Source of the DNA: Certhia americana
Taxonomy: Eukaryota > Chordata > Aves > Passeriformes > Certhiidae
Reading direction: 5' to 3'
Assembly: GCA_018697195.1 (NCBI GenBank)
Contig: CM031878.1
Location: 71,037,072 to 71,101,071, forward strand
DNA: 64,000 bases
The position numbers and the translations under genes were made by a program. The notes beneath the pieces are model-generated. The model did not search any database, was not told the DNA's origin, and saw only the letters and a program-made list of their open reading frames with translations. Shown piece after piece: positions 12,165 through 25,561 of the stretch. Numbering within the stretch: the first letter of the stretch is position 1; each line of letters starts with the position of its first letter.

Positions 12165-12357
12165 TTACTGTGGAGGCAATCCAATGATGGAATAAGTTGT
12201 TGAGGCAGTCTGTGGTGTTTCCATCCATGGAAATACATAGAACACAAATGGATGTGGTCCTGGGCAGCCGGCTCTAGCTGACACTGCTTGAGCAGGGGAA
12301 TTGGATGGGATGGCATCTTCAGGTGCCTTCCATCCTCAGCTGTCCTGTGAGCCTGTG
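12165..12357 (+). mobile_element. CR1 LINE 3' fragment
   Basis: GGAATAAGTTGTTGAGGCAG, CTCTAGCTGACACTGCTTGA and GGTGCCTTCCATCCTCAGCT correspond in order to the CR1 3' end, plus orientation. Short and diverged. Confidence 0.8.
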
Positions 12358-13734
12358 AATACATCTGATTTCTGTACCATGCACAAAAATATACATTAAA
12401 AATGAAGACTTCATAATGTGGTCTGGGGACCTCAGTTTATCTGGGCCAGACTCTTCTGTTGCTCAGAGGTTTGGCTAACCTCTGTTGGGGGCGTGTTTCA
12501 GCTCTCCGGTTTCCTCTTTGGCACAGCTAAGGTCACAGAAGAGACTGAAAACATCCAAAAAAAAGAGGAAGGAGGGAAATGATGTGGTTCAACTCCAGAT
12601 TGCTGGGATTGAAGACCGTCCAGGCCTCCTTGGCAGAGCTGCTGCTCAGGCATGGCAAGCACCCTCCTCTGCTGTGCTGAGGGGACAGGAAAAGAGAGCA
12701 GGAAAAGAAAGGTGTTGCCATGTGCATCATGCCAGTCATGCTGTTGACTTCAGGGTCTCATTCTGCCAGAACTTCCTCTACTCTCTAGCCAGGAGCACAG
12801 AATGGACCTGGGAAAGGGACAGCAGCTGAAAAAGCTGTAGGTAGTAGCCCAGCCACTAGCTTCCACTTAAAATAAAAATAAACACATACAAACCCTTCAC
12901 AAATTAATGAAGAGGAAGGCTAAGTGAAGAACATCAAGCTGCTTTGACAGCCTCAGTGCAGCTGATGACTGATTAGAGATGTATCTTCACCAAGGCCCAA
13001 TTACAATCCAGTGTTTAATTGCTTCTGGCCAGCATCAGCCCCCTGGGCAGGAGGCAGCTGGTTGCCTGCAGTCCTCATTCCCCAGAGGAGTAGGGGAAAA
13101 CAACTTTTCTGGCTCTGTGGATTGTTTACTCTTTGGCACAACTTGGAAACAAATCAGTCATCATTTTTATTGCTCTAAATATTACACTGTTATTTTTCCT
13201 TTAAGTGAGCTAACCTTTAATTAGCTGCATGAGTGAAACCACACCGTCTCTCTTAAATTACTAAAATTTAGTATCATAAGGTTGTTGGTTTTGTTTGTGG
13301 GAAGGTAGCAGATTTTGTAACACCATCTATTCCTACCCTGCTCATTGAAGAGGCTGTGCTGCAAATCCTCCAGCCCCTGACATTGTTTCCTTCCATGACC
13401 GTGCCCTTCATTTCTGAGGGAAGGGTGAGGGTGAGGTATCTGAGACTACTGGGCACCTTGCTGGGCCTAACCCCAGCAGCAGTGCTTCTTCTTGGGAAGG
13501 GAGTTCTCTCCTTGCATCCACCACAGCCAGGATGCAGTGTACTGGGGTAGCTTTGCCAGGCCCTGCAGCTGTGAACAAGGTAAAAGTAACTGTACCAAGA
13601 GCTGAATACTAGCAGTTAATTTGGCACATAATCTGAAGAGGAGTATTCCTTTCAATAGACATAAAATATATTTAATATAATTTTAATTTATCTTATATAT
13701 CATATATATAAGCCACATGAATATTCATGTCTAT
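12358..13734. other. Intergenic sequence, nothing recognised
   Basis: No transposon or gene pattern was seen. Confidence 0.65.
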
Positions 13735-13846
13735 ATTTATATATATATATATATATATATATGTCTGTCTATATATCTGTCTATCTATCTAGCTATCTGT
13801 CTGTCTGTCTATTTATCTATCTCTCTACCTACCTACTTATCTATCA
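13735..13846. repeat. (TA)n and (TCTA/TCTG)n compound microsatellite
   Basis: Begins as TATATA, passes into TCTG and TCTA tetranucleotides and ends in TACC units. The flank at 13680-13735 is also very AT-rich. Confidence 0.95.
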
Positions 13847-16800
13847 GTTAGTAAAGTTGGAGTTTTATGATCAACTTGACACAGGAGTGTTTCTGAAAGC
13901 AGAATATCCTTGGTGCTGGAGGCATCCCAGTTTCCTGTCTGTGCCTTGGCAGCAGGATGTCCTGTGAGCGTCCAGGCAGTGCCAAGGGCAGGGCAGGAGC
14001 TGTGGGGCAAGTGGGGCTGGTGTAAAGTGCTGGTTCAGCTTGTGCCCAACCCGTAGCTGCAAGTGAAAACACAACTCACCAGAGAAGGCGCTGGGGGCTC
14101 TGTGAACCCCTCCCTGGAAACAGAAGACCTGTGGCACTCACCTCCTGGGGCAGCAGTCTGCTTTTCTTCCTCCTGTCACACCATCAGCTCCTCTTACTCT
14201 TCTTCCATGCTATGGGAAGGTTTGGTTTTGTTCCTGGTTCTTTTTGCTTGAAACAGGAATACTCATGCGCCTGCCTTGTTTGCAATTTCTTCACTAAAGA
14301 GAATTCTTTTCCATTCAACCCCCTTTCCTTTGATTCTCTGTTTCTGCCACCAGACTCTCCAGGCTTATGGAGTTGTGCCTTTCCTCAAACTGGCCAGGAA
14401 ATTCAGGGAAGAATGTATGTGACGATGACCTGGGACCTTGTGACTGCCCTTGTCCCTGCTGCTGGTTTGCAGGTAGCCTGGGACAAAATGGCTTCAGTCC
14501 TCACTTTGCCTGCTCATAAAATGTGTCATCCTATTCTCCTGCATCAAAGTAGCCACAGTAGGGCAGGTAGCAAGATAAGAAAGAGGGAAAGGAGAGAGAA
14601 GAGAAGGATTTAAAAAGGAATCAAACCCTTGTTGAAATACATGTAGGTTCCCTGTGTTCTCCAAATCAGGTTGAATGATCCGTGGACACAGGCAGAATTC
14701 TGGGCTGGAAGGGAGCAAAGATCACTTTTGTGCAACCACCACAGATGACAGGGAGCATTGTTGCCAGAGGTTGATGCTTGTAAGCCATACTTCTTCCTGC
14801 AGCTCTCACAGCACCTGTGCTTTGCAGTGTCAGCCACAGGAATGGCAGTGACTCTCAGGTGCTCCCTTTCTCATGTGGCAAAAGTCCCACAGACATTCCA
14901 AATACATCTAAAGAACTGCCTCAATGATGTGAGGTAATAGGGCAGCTTTTCATTTCCATCATTAAAGCAGTGGGGAAAGGCCACATACATCTTTATCTAG
15001 GTCAGGGAGGAGTTTGTCCTTTCTGTGTGCCATAGGCACAGAATCCAAGATGGAAAAATAGTTTTTATTGCTTTTAGGCCAATTAATTCTACATTGTAAA
15101 GTCCTTTCCAGCATTAGAGCAAGTAGTTCAATCTTCAGGTAGACTTGTTTTTTTGTACTTTCATTAAAAAAATTAAGATGAACAAAAAAACTACTATCAA
15201 GTTGCATTTGTTATACAAAATGACGTGCATTTAAAAGCAAATTCTGTGGAAACTATTTAGTTTTCTGTCAGTCAGCCTAACACAGTTCATATTCTGTGTA
15301 TCAAGTGAGATCTTGTATCAGCTGTAACTATGGGTGTGAGTGGACCATCTAAACAAGCTCTATGTTGAGATGGTTACATTCAAGAAGAGTGTTGGTAGTG
15401 AAGATAGAACCAAAATTGTGGCCTGTTCAGCTCAAGACTCTTCCATTTTAGAAAGCCCCTTCCTGAAAATCAGATTTCTCTTCACTGGCTAATATTTTGT
15501 ATGACTTATACCAGTAAGTGTGTGTGTATGCACAGGGTTTTAAGCTCCAAATGCAGGTGTACTACACTTAGGGGATATTTAAGCACACAAGTTACACTAA
15601 AGGAGAGCTATTTGAATGTAGATATGAACTATTTAAATCTTCAGTAACTGGGCACTCTGAGTAGTGTTTAGGGCAGTAAGTAAGTGGGATGCATTCAGAA
15701 AGTGTTTTTATATAGCTGTAGTACATCAATGTTGCCTTAATTACCTGCTGATCTCAAACATGAAATCTGTTAAATGCATTTTAATCCTATTAGTACAACA
15801 GAGCCAGTATAGCAGAGGATGAACAAAACAGTGTTACAGTCAGCATCAGCTGAGCCCTATTGCTTTCTCCTTGGTGCTTCCACCATGCCTATGAGTATAG
15901 CTTCTGGGTGCCACACAGAGTAACCAATACGTCCACGCAGTTAGTGGGACATGAACAAGGAGAGTGGAAGCAGGTCCTGAGTCTGCAATTTACTTTCATA
16001 GGCATGGCACGACCTTGTGCCTGTTCAGCTCTGCCAGGTAAACTCCTTTAGACTTACTGGCTTGGAGGTCAGTTTTCTTGTGGAGTATCAATGTCTCGTA
16101 TTAGTTTGGGAGAAGCTCAGCACCATTCTTAATATGTTTGGCAATGTGGTTTCTTCAGGAGGGGCCCTGTGGCCCTGCCCAGAAAATCTGTCATTCTGTC
16201 CCAGTATTATAACAGGGAGCTCACTGGATGAAATTGTGGTTCAAGGCAAGTATTTCCCTGGGTCAGCATCTGTGTTGTCAGCAGTAATACATTTTTACTC
16301 TTCCAGAATGCACATCTGGGTCCAAATGCTGCTCTCTCCACTACCTGACAAATTCAGTAGTTCACCAAAGTTCACATTTCTGCACCAACAATAAATGTCA
16401 GCTCTTAGCTCGCCTGCTGCTTGGATTATCCTGTGCTTAAAAACATGAGCTAAACTCTCTGGACTCTATTCTGTGAGTTTTCCACCCTTTGTCAGTTACC
16501 TGCAGAATGGAAATTCTCCATGAACCTTTCCAGGACCAGAGACAAGCACATCACCATGCACACTCCAGCTTGCCACTGTCCTGGACTCTGCTTGTGGAAC
16601 AAAGGACCATCCTCTGCCACAAGATAGTAAAACTGAGCAACTGGAGTGGGGAGGCAGCAGTAGGGTTCAGTGCACTGGGTGTGTGTTTTCCAAAGAGGAA
16701 GTCCAGTTAACTCAGGTTGGTTTGCTGGCTAAGGTTGATAGGGACAATCAGTGCTGCCCCTGTCACCTATGAATGACACTGCTCAAATTCAGTGCAACTA

Positions 16801-18201
16801 CTCCTGAAATCCCTGCTTGCCCTTCCTCCAAACTAGCAAAAGGAGTCCTAGAACCTAAATCACATCCCCAGCACTGTTCAAAAAATTTATTTAGTGATGG
16901 TCTGTTGCAAAGCAACTGCTTGTAAAATATCCTGCAAGAAGTGGGGTGTTTTGCTTTGAGCCATGCTGGAGCTTTGTCCCTGTCTGTCTGGCTCTGCTTC
17001 CCTGTACTCAGTGCTGTAGTTCTTCTGCCTGCGGGCCAGTATGCTTTAGTAACTGGACATAATTGTGGGTAGAATTGCATGGGTCTGAGTGCCCAGGCTG
17101 CAGCTGGGAGAAGCACTGACACAGTAGCAGCACTGCATAGGGTCATGTATTGTCTAGCTAAGGACTTCAGCATATTGATGTCTTGAGAATAGCTGTGTCT
17201 GGGGCGAAGTGTTTTATACATCAACATTTCTGCAGTCTTTAACATGTACAGGAAGTGCACCTAATGCTACATCACTATTATCATCTATGAGAGTAGGACA
17301 AGTAATGAAAGAACATGCAGCCAGGTAAATTCAGACAGTTACCTCTGGTTTGGATGAACAGCTGAGTTGTCCCAGTTAGGAACTTTGCGTTTCTGGGGAC
17401 ACACTGCATGCACACAGGGAAGACCAAAGAGTTTGTCTCAGAAGGGTGGATTATTAGCCTTTAATTAAGGAAGATCAGACACATGTCCAGATCTCTGAGT
17501 AGCTTTGGATAGCTTTGCAGGCTGTTGATATCTGCTTTAATCCCATAAGTTTATGTTGTGTACTGTAGGCTCAACACAGATGAGAAAATACACTAGGCCA
17601 TCCATTAGGACTATCTGAAGCCTGAAATTTGTCTCTGGGCATTTTCAGTCATTGTTTTTCCTTATTGTGAAATCACAGATGAAAAGACTTGGTTTCTATC
17701 AACATTTTTCTTTTCTGTTTATAGAAGAGATTTGATTATCAAAAAGGAAAATGTCCTTCAGATTGTGAGTTGCTGTGGTACAGGCGTATTTTGTTCTTGT
17801 GCTACCATCAAAAGGCAAAATTGGCCAGCAATACTGTACACACACCAAGAAAAGAAAAAAGAAAGAGGGTCAGGAGAAACACACACCAGCGCACACAAGT
17901 CCTTGAGCTCCCACAAAGAGATATCATGTTACATTTTGCAGTGTTTCCTAGGAAACCATTTTAGTGTAAAAGGAACTCTTTGTCTCCTGCTCTTTGTAAA
18001 ATTGTTTGAACCACCATATCTTGTAAAAGGTTGATTCACAGACAATTTATGCAGCATTTAATAAAAGCTCAATCTGCAGTTTGCTGCACCATCAGAAGCA
18101 ATATTTCTATCAGCAGTCTGAATACTTTAGATTGTATTTGTTGAGAATTGATAAGATTATGTAATAATTTCCAGAAGTCAGAGAAACAAAATATTGCAGT
18201 T
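13847..18201. other. Intergenic sequence, nothing recognised
   Basis: Includes open frames of 160 codons (14131-14613, plus) and 165 codons (17260-16763, minus), neither with a recognisable domain, splice context or supporting composition. Confidence 0.65.
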
Positions 18202-18355
18202 GTCTTTTTCCTTTTTTCTTTTCTTTTTTTTTTTTTTTTTTTCCCTTGCGTGGCGTCCTCTAGTTGTAAGGCTGTACAGATAAACAAAAAAAAAAAAACC
18301 ACAAAGAAACCTGTGCCGCCCCCCCCCCCCCCCCAAAAAAAAAAAAAACAAAAAA
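18202..18355. repeat. Cluster of homopolymer tracts (poly-T, poly-A, C16, poly-A)
   Basis: Poly-T at about 18225-18242, poly-A near 18287-18298, sixteen C at 18319-18334 followed directly by fourteen A at 18335-18348. Base calls and length here are likely unreliable. Confidence 0.9.
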
Positions 18356-21300
18356 AGCAGAAATTGCTTTAGGAAGGTCTTATCAGCACCTTTTTTACTG
18401 GCATGTTCCCTGAAGCAAAGGTGTGTTTTGGTTTCTTTTCCTTTGAACAGGATTTCCACAGCTCTTGAGGGCTGTTGTGGGGATGCCGGGTGCTAGCCCA
18501 CCTCGGCCACCTGCTAGCCCAGATCCAGCAGGCTGGAACAAAGGGCTCATCTGCCTGCGCCTGTCCCTCCCACAGGGACAAAACTGGGCAGATGCTGGGG
18601 AGCTTGCTGTGTAGGAGGGGCAGCCTGCTTGCTCTGGAGGGTGCAACCATCCGAATCCTGCTCTGCAGAGAGGGTGACAGCCCTGAATACTAGGGCAGGG
18701 CTTGCAGGACAGAGAAAGAGGTGGGTTTCCACTGAGGCCTTTGCCAGTTATCTTCTGTTATTTATCATCTTCCTTTAAATCCAGCACTCGACGTCTGCTA
18801 TTTCATTTTAAGGAGGATAAATGTGAGGGCTCACAAGGCCCAGCAGGCTGCCCTGTGCTTCCCCAGCACTTTGCTTAAAGAGCTGACCTAATGAGTTTTG
18901 TTCCCTCCTGTAGCCCCTGTCATTTACAGTTGCTATAATTTCCTGTCATAGCTACTTTTTTCCTCCCCCACCTCCTTGTGATATTGCAGGATCCATCTAT
19001 AAAGCTGATGTGCTCTGACTGCTGCATGCTAGATGTGTCTTCGTCTTAATATATTATTTATGATGCTATTATTCCTTGCAGCGGACTGCCTGCCATGCTC
19101 TGCATACAGTTGCTGGTCTTCCAAATGCATCATGGCCAGCTAAGGAAAACACTGATCTAATTCAATTAACAGTGGTTCTGTTAGCCTTAATAGAGTTTGT
19201 CATGAAACACTAAGCAGATGTGACAATGATCTTGGTTAGTCATATTTTTGTCCCTACTCCTAGACACAGTTACTGTTAGCCAGATCAGTGGGGAGGATAA
19301 TTCTCCTTTGCTGATCAGTAATTGTGCTTACCCAGACATGTGGCAATCACTTTGGACTGATGGCTGAAATAAGCCAGGGACTTGAATAGCAGAAAGTTTT
19401 ATATTCTGACAATAAACTTGGCTAATTAAAACAAGATGCAGATGGTACTGCCACCTAGCAATTTTCACCTCACTTACTCTGACTTCAATTATAGCCTTTC
19501 CCTACTGAGTTACACTGTTTAAATTACAGTCAGGGGATATATGACTATTTACCTGTTTCTATTCATACAAGGATGTCTAACACATCATTGTTCTGCACAA
19601 GGCATGTGAAGATGGACTTAGAACTTATTCTGAAAAGTATCTCCACTTTTTAAAAGAAAAGGGAAAAAGTAATAAGATGACTACTTAGAGACTCATTAGC
19701 AGACACATGCATCAGCAGGAAGCATATGAATATTACACACACAATGTGTCTCTCTAACACTTGTTCATTGGAGCAGGTGCCATACTTCTGGGAAATTAAC
19801 TTTAATTGGATAAATAGAAAACTGGCCTTAACTTAAGCCAGTCCAACTCGATTTCTTAACTTGTATTTTCTTTAGACACTCTGAAATGCTTGATGTTGAT
19901 CCCTTGGGTGACTTTCACTGCCCAAAGTAAAATATGTTTACAAGGAAAAAGGGTAAGACAGTCATCAAAAATGTGTTAGGTTTGCTTGATCCTGCCTCAG
20001 TGCAGTGGGGTGGATAAGACTACCAGCTGAGGTCCTCCACATTGCTTTAAATAAGTTTTATAAACACGGTTTATAAGCAAGCTTTAGGGAGCAAAAATCC
20101 ATGCTTAATCCAGCGAGAGAACAGCCTGCTAATTCTGTGGCAGAAGAATTATAGGAATTACGTCTCTAAAATTAGTCTGGCCATCATCTGGGCTATGTGT
20201 TACTTTTGATGCATTACTGTTGTGGCACTTTATTCTGGCAGCCCTTTCCATGCAAACCAGCCGTGTGTGTGGCCATCCTGCAGGCAGCAAAGTGCACTGA
20301 ACTGCACATGCTTGACCTGATTGCCTCATCTTTTTCTTCATGTGGGGAGCTCTCAGGTGCAAAATATTCCCTGAGATAGAAGCTACAGTGGGGCAGGACT
20401 TGCAGTTATTTTTGAAACTACACTCTTGTGTAGTTTGAAATGTATGTCTGTTGGAGGGAGAGGGGAAAAACTGGGCAGTGGACCAGGATATATTTACAGA
20501 GACCTATTGCTTTGAGTTGCTCAGCTGGGTTCCATTTTGTGTAAAAATATGTATGCAAATTAATGCTGATTGGAAGGGAACTTCCATACATCCTGGGTGA
20601 CATGCTAAATGAGGTCAACGTGAGTACCATTAATAGGATGAATAAGATGACACTAACTTGAGTGAAGTGCTCAAAGCATCCTTGCTTTCTCTTGGCTTTC
20701 TTGTTTGTCCTGTTCAGCCCCAGGGAGCTTCTGCAGTGTGGCACCAGCAGCCCCTGTAGGGGACAGATCTCATGATTCAAATAGACAGTGAGGAGCTCAG
20801 TGGTCTCCTCCCCTGTCAAAAGCCACCACAGTGTCACTGCCTCTTCTGGGTGGGGAGCTGGTGTTCTCAGTGGAGGAACCATTCCTTGGCAGGGTGCTGC
20901 TGTGGGTAACTGCCCTCTGCTTGGCTGGCCAAGACCCCACCCTGACTATGTGTTTCCTTCAGCTCCTCTCCCTACCCTTCCTGCCCAGCAGAAGAGAAGG
21001 CAGGTCCTTGTCAGAGGATCTGTACATGCCATCTTGAAGTTCACCTTTGGGGAAGATTTGCAAGGGAATAGTGGGCTTTATTGGGCAAAGAACACTTCCC
21101 TCTGGCAGCAGGTTTTGGACGCATGAGCAGAGCAGTCACAGACCCCAAATAGCTTGTACATCAGGGCACTTTCTCAGCCTCCCTCCTTCATGCCTATGTT
21201 TTAAACGGACTTTCCTTTCACTGGCAAGAGATGGAGGATCTGGGAAAAATGAGACATCCAGCACCACTGCTGGGCATTATTGGGCCTTTTTCTCCAGGCT

Positions 21301-22544
21301 TGTCATTGCTTATGGAGGAACATTTATATTAATTTTAAAATAGAGGTATATTCATCTTTGAATAGCTTCTGTAGGTGCTACCTACACAGAGCATTTCAAA
21401 CAACAGCAGACAAAGGAATTTCACAAAGGATTAGCTGCAGGACTGAAAACAACACAGGTCCCTAAGCACCTGGAGAGCTTTTGCTTTCCCATTTGCTGCA
21501 GCTCTGGGAGCGTGTAGGTCAAATGTAGCAGAGAGTGGAGTGCTGTTTAACTGTGCAGTGCCCTCAGTCCCCAGGCTGGAGAGCCCCTCAGCATTGCTTG
21601 AGGCATGTCCCAGTCCTGGCAGACATCCTCCCTGTGTGCACACCACACATCTACATGCCAGTGTGCCCAGCTTGATGGGAGCCTGCACTGAGAAAAAACC
21701 AGGCAAGTATGTGGGCAAGGCACTGAAAAATGATGTCTGCAATGCTCTACATTTGTGTGTCACATATGTGGAACATATCACAAAGGCAATAGGTCCTGAA
21801 AAGAGTGTACTGGCAGAAAAGCCCAAATATGATCTGAGCAAGGGTAAACTACTGGATTAGATCCCTTGCATCTATGGGGTCACGTTTCACAATGCCTACT
21901 GCTCTCACAAAACAAGTCCACTAAGCCTAGTAATGGACATAATCCAATGCTTACTTCTACCCTAGTTAATGGCTATGCATAAGTGATCCTATTTACTCAA
22001 AATCAAGGTGTAGAACTCAGGTATGTTTTAATGACTCAGGATTAGGGAGTCATTAGTTTTACACTCTTTGTTATTATCTGTTCACTACTATTTTCTCGCA
22101 GAAAAGTCTGAGACAACATCCTCTAAATCAGGCCTGTTGAGCACAACAGATTTATGGCTGCTGAAAGAAAATACAGGGTACACTTTTATTAATATGTATA
22201 ATCTGGAGATGAAGTCACATCTGTATGATCTATTTTGGTGGAACACATGTCCTTAAATCCCAACCTTGCTCTTTTAAACTATTAAGTTTGTCATAAATAT
22301 TTGATGATGAACAAGCTTATAAAAGCAAAATGCAAAATATCAACAGAGGGAGAGCAAATATATGAATTAATTTTTAATTAATTACCAGCACCTTACACTA
22401 AAGTCCATCTTCTGTAAGAGCAAAAGTAACAAATTTCTTCCTCACTGTAACCCAATCTAAATGATCAGCATTGGATTTATTTGTATTTTTTAAAGGAAAA
22501 GGTAAATAGTCTAGAGACAACAGAACCAGAAAACAAGAAACAAG
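18356..22544. other. Intergenic sequence downstream of SEMA6A
   Basis: No repeat or gene was recognised. The part at about 18990-19560 is free of repeats and has several TAATTA-like and TGACAATG-like motifs, as in developmental enhancers, but conservation cannot be judged from one sequence. Confidence 0.6.
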
Positions 22545-22559
22545 GTAGAACAGTCTGGT

Positions 22560-22591
22560 TTTATTACCATATGTAATCAAGAGCTTTTATT
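22560..22591 (-). terminator. Paired AATAAA polyadenylation signals, distal
   Basis: TTTATT occurs at 22586-22591 and again at 22560-22565, giving two AATAAA hexamers 26 nt apart on the minus strand. They are the best candidates for the distal end of the SEMA6A mRNA. Assignment by hexamer only. Confidence 0.5.
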
Positions 22592-23118
22592 TCCCATCTC
22601 TCCTCCTTTTTCTTTTCTTTTCCTTTCCTGCCTTTTTTTTTCTTTTACAACCGACATTAAGTTGTGAATCATATGTTAGGGGGACGTGGAAATGAAGGGA
22701 AACTGGTGACATCACAATACTTTACAACTTTACAACAAATGAGAGTCTGAACTTGTTGCATCTACCAGTGTATAGCAAGGGTGGAAAGCAAAGGCACACA
22801 TAGGTTCATGAACCCCTCGAAACAGAGGGTGGAAGGGAACTGGGGCTGGGAAAGAGTGAAAATAGAAGACCCACTGAATACAAAATGAACATTTCAAGGT
22901 CAACCCAGTAACTGTGGTGCATGTTGTGAAGGCAGATCGCTGCACAAGCTGTTGCCATGATTATCCATCTCTATGTTTTGGGAGAGTGTTTTGAGGGATA
23001 ATATCAATCCTGCTTCAGGGGTTGGAGCTTGGTGAACAACCGAAAAAGGTGTTGAGTTGGTTCTTTTTTAAAAAAATTACCTTGCTACCTACTGTTTTCA
23101 AAGGGTTTTCAGTTTGTT

Positions 23119-23124
23119 TTTATT
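23119..23124 (-). terminator. Possible proximal polyadenylation signal
   Basis: A single AATAAA on the minus strand about 2.4 kb after the SEMA6A stop codon. Use is unknown. Confidence 0.3.
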
Positions 23125-23432
23125 AAAACAACAACATTGCTTTGGATACAGATCTATCTACTCCAGTCTGCATAGTTCACTACGGGTGAACAAAACTGTT
23201 TCATAAAAGAAGCCATGATGAAATGAAAGAACATGCAAGCACCCTTGTTACACACTTTGGTGTAGACCATCCAGACCTTATATATACCATCTATAAGCTA
23301 GTGGACTTAAAATCTGTCTTTTCAACCATTCAGAAACAAAACCAAAACCCTGAAGAACAAATGGAAGTATAAAATTTTAAAAAACAAATTGAAACAGAAA
23401 CAACCACCTTACTCAAACATACTGTTCAGTAG

Positions 23433-23456
23433 ATATATATATATATATATATATAT
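23433..23456. repeat. (TA)n microsatellite
   Basis: Alternating TA dinucleotides within the presumed SEMA6A 3' UTR. Confidence 0.9.
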
Positions 23457-23576
23457 AAAAAGCTTAGAAGCGATCCCCATCATTTTTCTACAGTATGTTG
23501 ACACAGTTATTGTAACAGATTAAAAACACAGCTACGTTTTTGCATAAACTGAAAGACTGGAAAGGAACTTACACAC

Positions 23577-23646
23577 CTGCGCGCGCACACACACGCGCAC
23601 ACCTGTGCGCGCGCACACTCCCACACTAGCTACATGCACAGTCACA
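23577..23646. repeat. CA/CG alternating purine-pyrimidine tract
   Basis: A mixed (CA)n and (CG)n stretch with repeated GCGCGC and CACACACG units in the presumed 3' UTR. Alternating purine-pyrimidine of this kind can adopt Z-DNA. Confidence 0.85.
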
Positions 23647-25020
23647 CAAAGAAACAAAGGAAAAAAAAAAAAACCCACGTTTTTCCCCAAAGAAGTATAT
23701 GCAGCATCCTTCTGGAGCAGCAGGTAGCTACAGCAGGAGCCTGCCCCTGCCTGTCCTAGCTCCATGTGCCCTGCATGCTGCAGGATGTGCGGCTGGGCTT
23801 TCTGCAGGGCTTGGCCCCTCTCACCAGTGGTGTCCCCAGCCAGGGGACGTACCAGCTCCATGGACAAGGGTGTTAGCCATTTTCCTGCTGCCAGTGACAA
23901 TGATCTCCAGGCTGACCTGCTGTAAAAGGGTCCTGGGAGGTGGGGGGATGGCAGCACCCCCAGCATGGTGCCTTGGGAGCATCACCACCTGTGGATGGTT
24001 TTGAGAGAGGACTTGGCACAGCTAGAAAGTCAAATTTGGAGGGTATGGTGGTAGCCTTATTTCTTTAGGGATGTGGGGTTATGAAGATAACCACCACATT
24101 CTTCTTTCAATGTCTTTACTCCAGTTTTTTGAAGGGGCTTGGAGGAGGAAGGATCAATAAATATTTGCATTACTCAAAGGGGAAAAAGAAAAAGGTTTTA
24201 CAAACTACAGATCACAAATATACACAACTGAGGGTGTAAGGCACAAATTTACATGTGGAAGAAAACAGGCTATTCACAGATATATTCCCACGAAAAACCC
24301 GTGTGATAAGACCATAATTTATGCATGGTAACAGCCGGCATATTAGCTAGTTCACACTGTTTGAGGATTTTGTTTGCCGTCTCACATGCAAGGTGAAATG
24401 AGATGGCACATCACAAGCTGGTGCCTTCACAGAAAGTATTAGCTACTGACAAAGCCATGTTGATAGCAATGGTGCACAGATGTGCAGCTTTTAAGTTTCT
24501 CTTGCAGCTGCTTTAGAAGTTATGAACTCGCGGTATTTGTTGCTGTCTTAGGTCAGAGGCCCAGTCAGCTAATTAGCTGAGAGACTTAAATAGATATCCC
24601 CTTTTTTTTTCAGCTAACCAGGCAGTCCAGGCACAAAGTTCAGAAATCCAGCTCCAACTTATCTAACTCAGTGAATTTCTTGGAAAAATAAAAGAGTTCT
24701 AATTACTCCAGTTAATGGGTTTCACGTTAAATAGGTATAACTTTCAAGGTACTTCTCTGAAAAGCTGCTCACGGGATGATAATGCAGGTCAGTTCCTTAG
24801 GAAAAACAAGTTTAACAATAAATAAGGAGTTACTTGTGTTAACAGTCACATGTTATTCATTAAAAGAGAAAGGATAGCAGAAATCTATGAGACAGTTTGC
24901 CCAAGCCGGCATTTAACTGCAATGACCAAATGGTTGTAACACTGAAGGGCATCATTTCACAGTACCTGCTAGTGGTAAACTTCTGCCATTGTTAAGTGTC
25001 AGAGTTAGCTTTATCAATTG

Positions 25021-25101
25021 AATTTTTTTCTTTTTTTTTCTTCCTCCTTTTAATTTTTTTTCTTTTTTTTTGTTTTTCGTTTCTTTTGCTTTCTTTTTGT
25101 T

Positions 25102-25137
<36 letters not shown>

Positions 25138-25173
25138 TTTTGGTGTGTTTTTGTTTATATTGCGTGTTTTTTT
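25021..25173. repeat. T-rich tract (A-rich in SEMA6A mRNA)
   Basis: About 150 bp that are almost all T on the plus strand, including an uninterrupted run of 34 T (25103-25136). It lies about 390-540 nt after the SEMA6A stop codon, so the mRNA would carry a long A-rich tract there. Confidence 0.9.
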
Positions 25174-25561
25174 TTTACATGTTTTTTGCTTGGTCAGCGC
25201 ACTCTTGTCATCTTCCCAGTTCAGGAATGCACTGTGCAGTTAGGGGCAGGGGGTGAAATGTCACAGTCATTTTCACCTGTGTGCTTTTGGCTCAATGTTT
25301 TAGATGGAGGGCTAGTCTTTTGAGCAAAGAACTGGCAGGTTGCGGGGGTGACTCCTGCAATTGCAAACCTTCAACCATGGGTCATATGGCTCGGGTTTAA
25401 AAAAATATTCCACTTTTCCCAGAGAGCAGAAATCCGACACATCTTCAGGTTGCAACAACCATCTTCTCAGAGGAGCGAGTGGTAACAGTTGCAGAACACT
25501 GGCTTTCAAGGACAACTTCTGCTTAATTGCCATCCTCCTCCCGCTCCCCCTCCCCCTCTGA

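Larger units (their letters stand above)
22545..25561 (-). other. SEMA6A: Probable SEMA6A 3' untranslated region
   Basis: The roughly 3 kb downstream of the stop codon has no gene or transposon. It is bounded at the far end by two AATAAA signals on the minus strand (22591-22586 and 22565-22560). It contains an A-rich tract close to the stop codon (in mRNA sense), a purine/pyrimidine dinucleotide block at 23577-23646 and a (TA)n run. The end point is inferred from poly(A) signals only, and an internal AATAAA (23124-23119) may give a shorter form. Confidence 0.6.

Noticed and set aside
14131..14613. 160-codon plus-strand frame with a hydrophobic start
   Set aside because: The hydrophobic stretch comes from a pyrimidine-rich run; no domain or conserved pattern.
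16763..17260. 165-codon minus-strand frame, the longest outside SEMA6A
   Set aside because: No recognisable domain, no splice or promoter context, composition like surrounding non-coding DNA; a frame of this length can occur by chance in 64 kb.
20418..20882. 154-codon minus-strand frame
   Set aside because: No family resemblance and no supporting signals.
24996..25256. Phe-rich 86-codon plus-strand frame
   Set aside because: Translation of the poly-T tract in the presumed SEMA6A 3' UTR.
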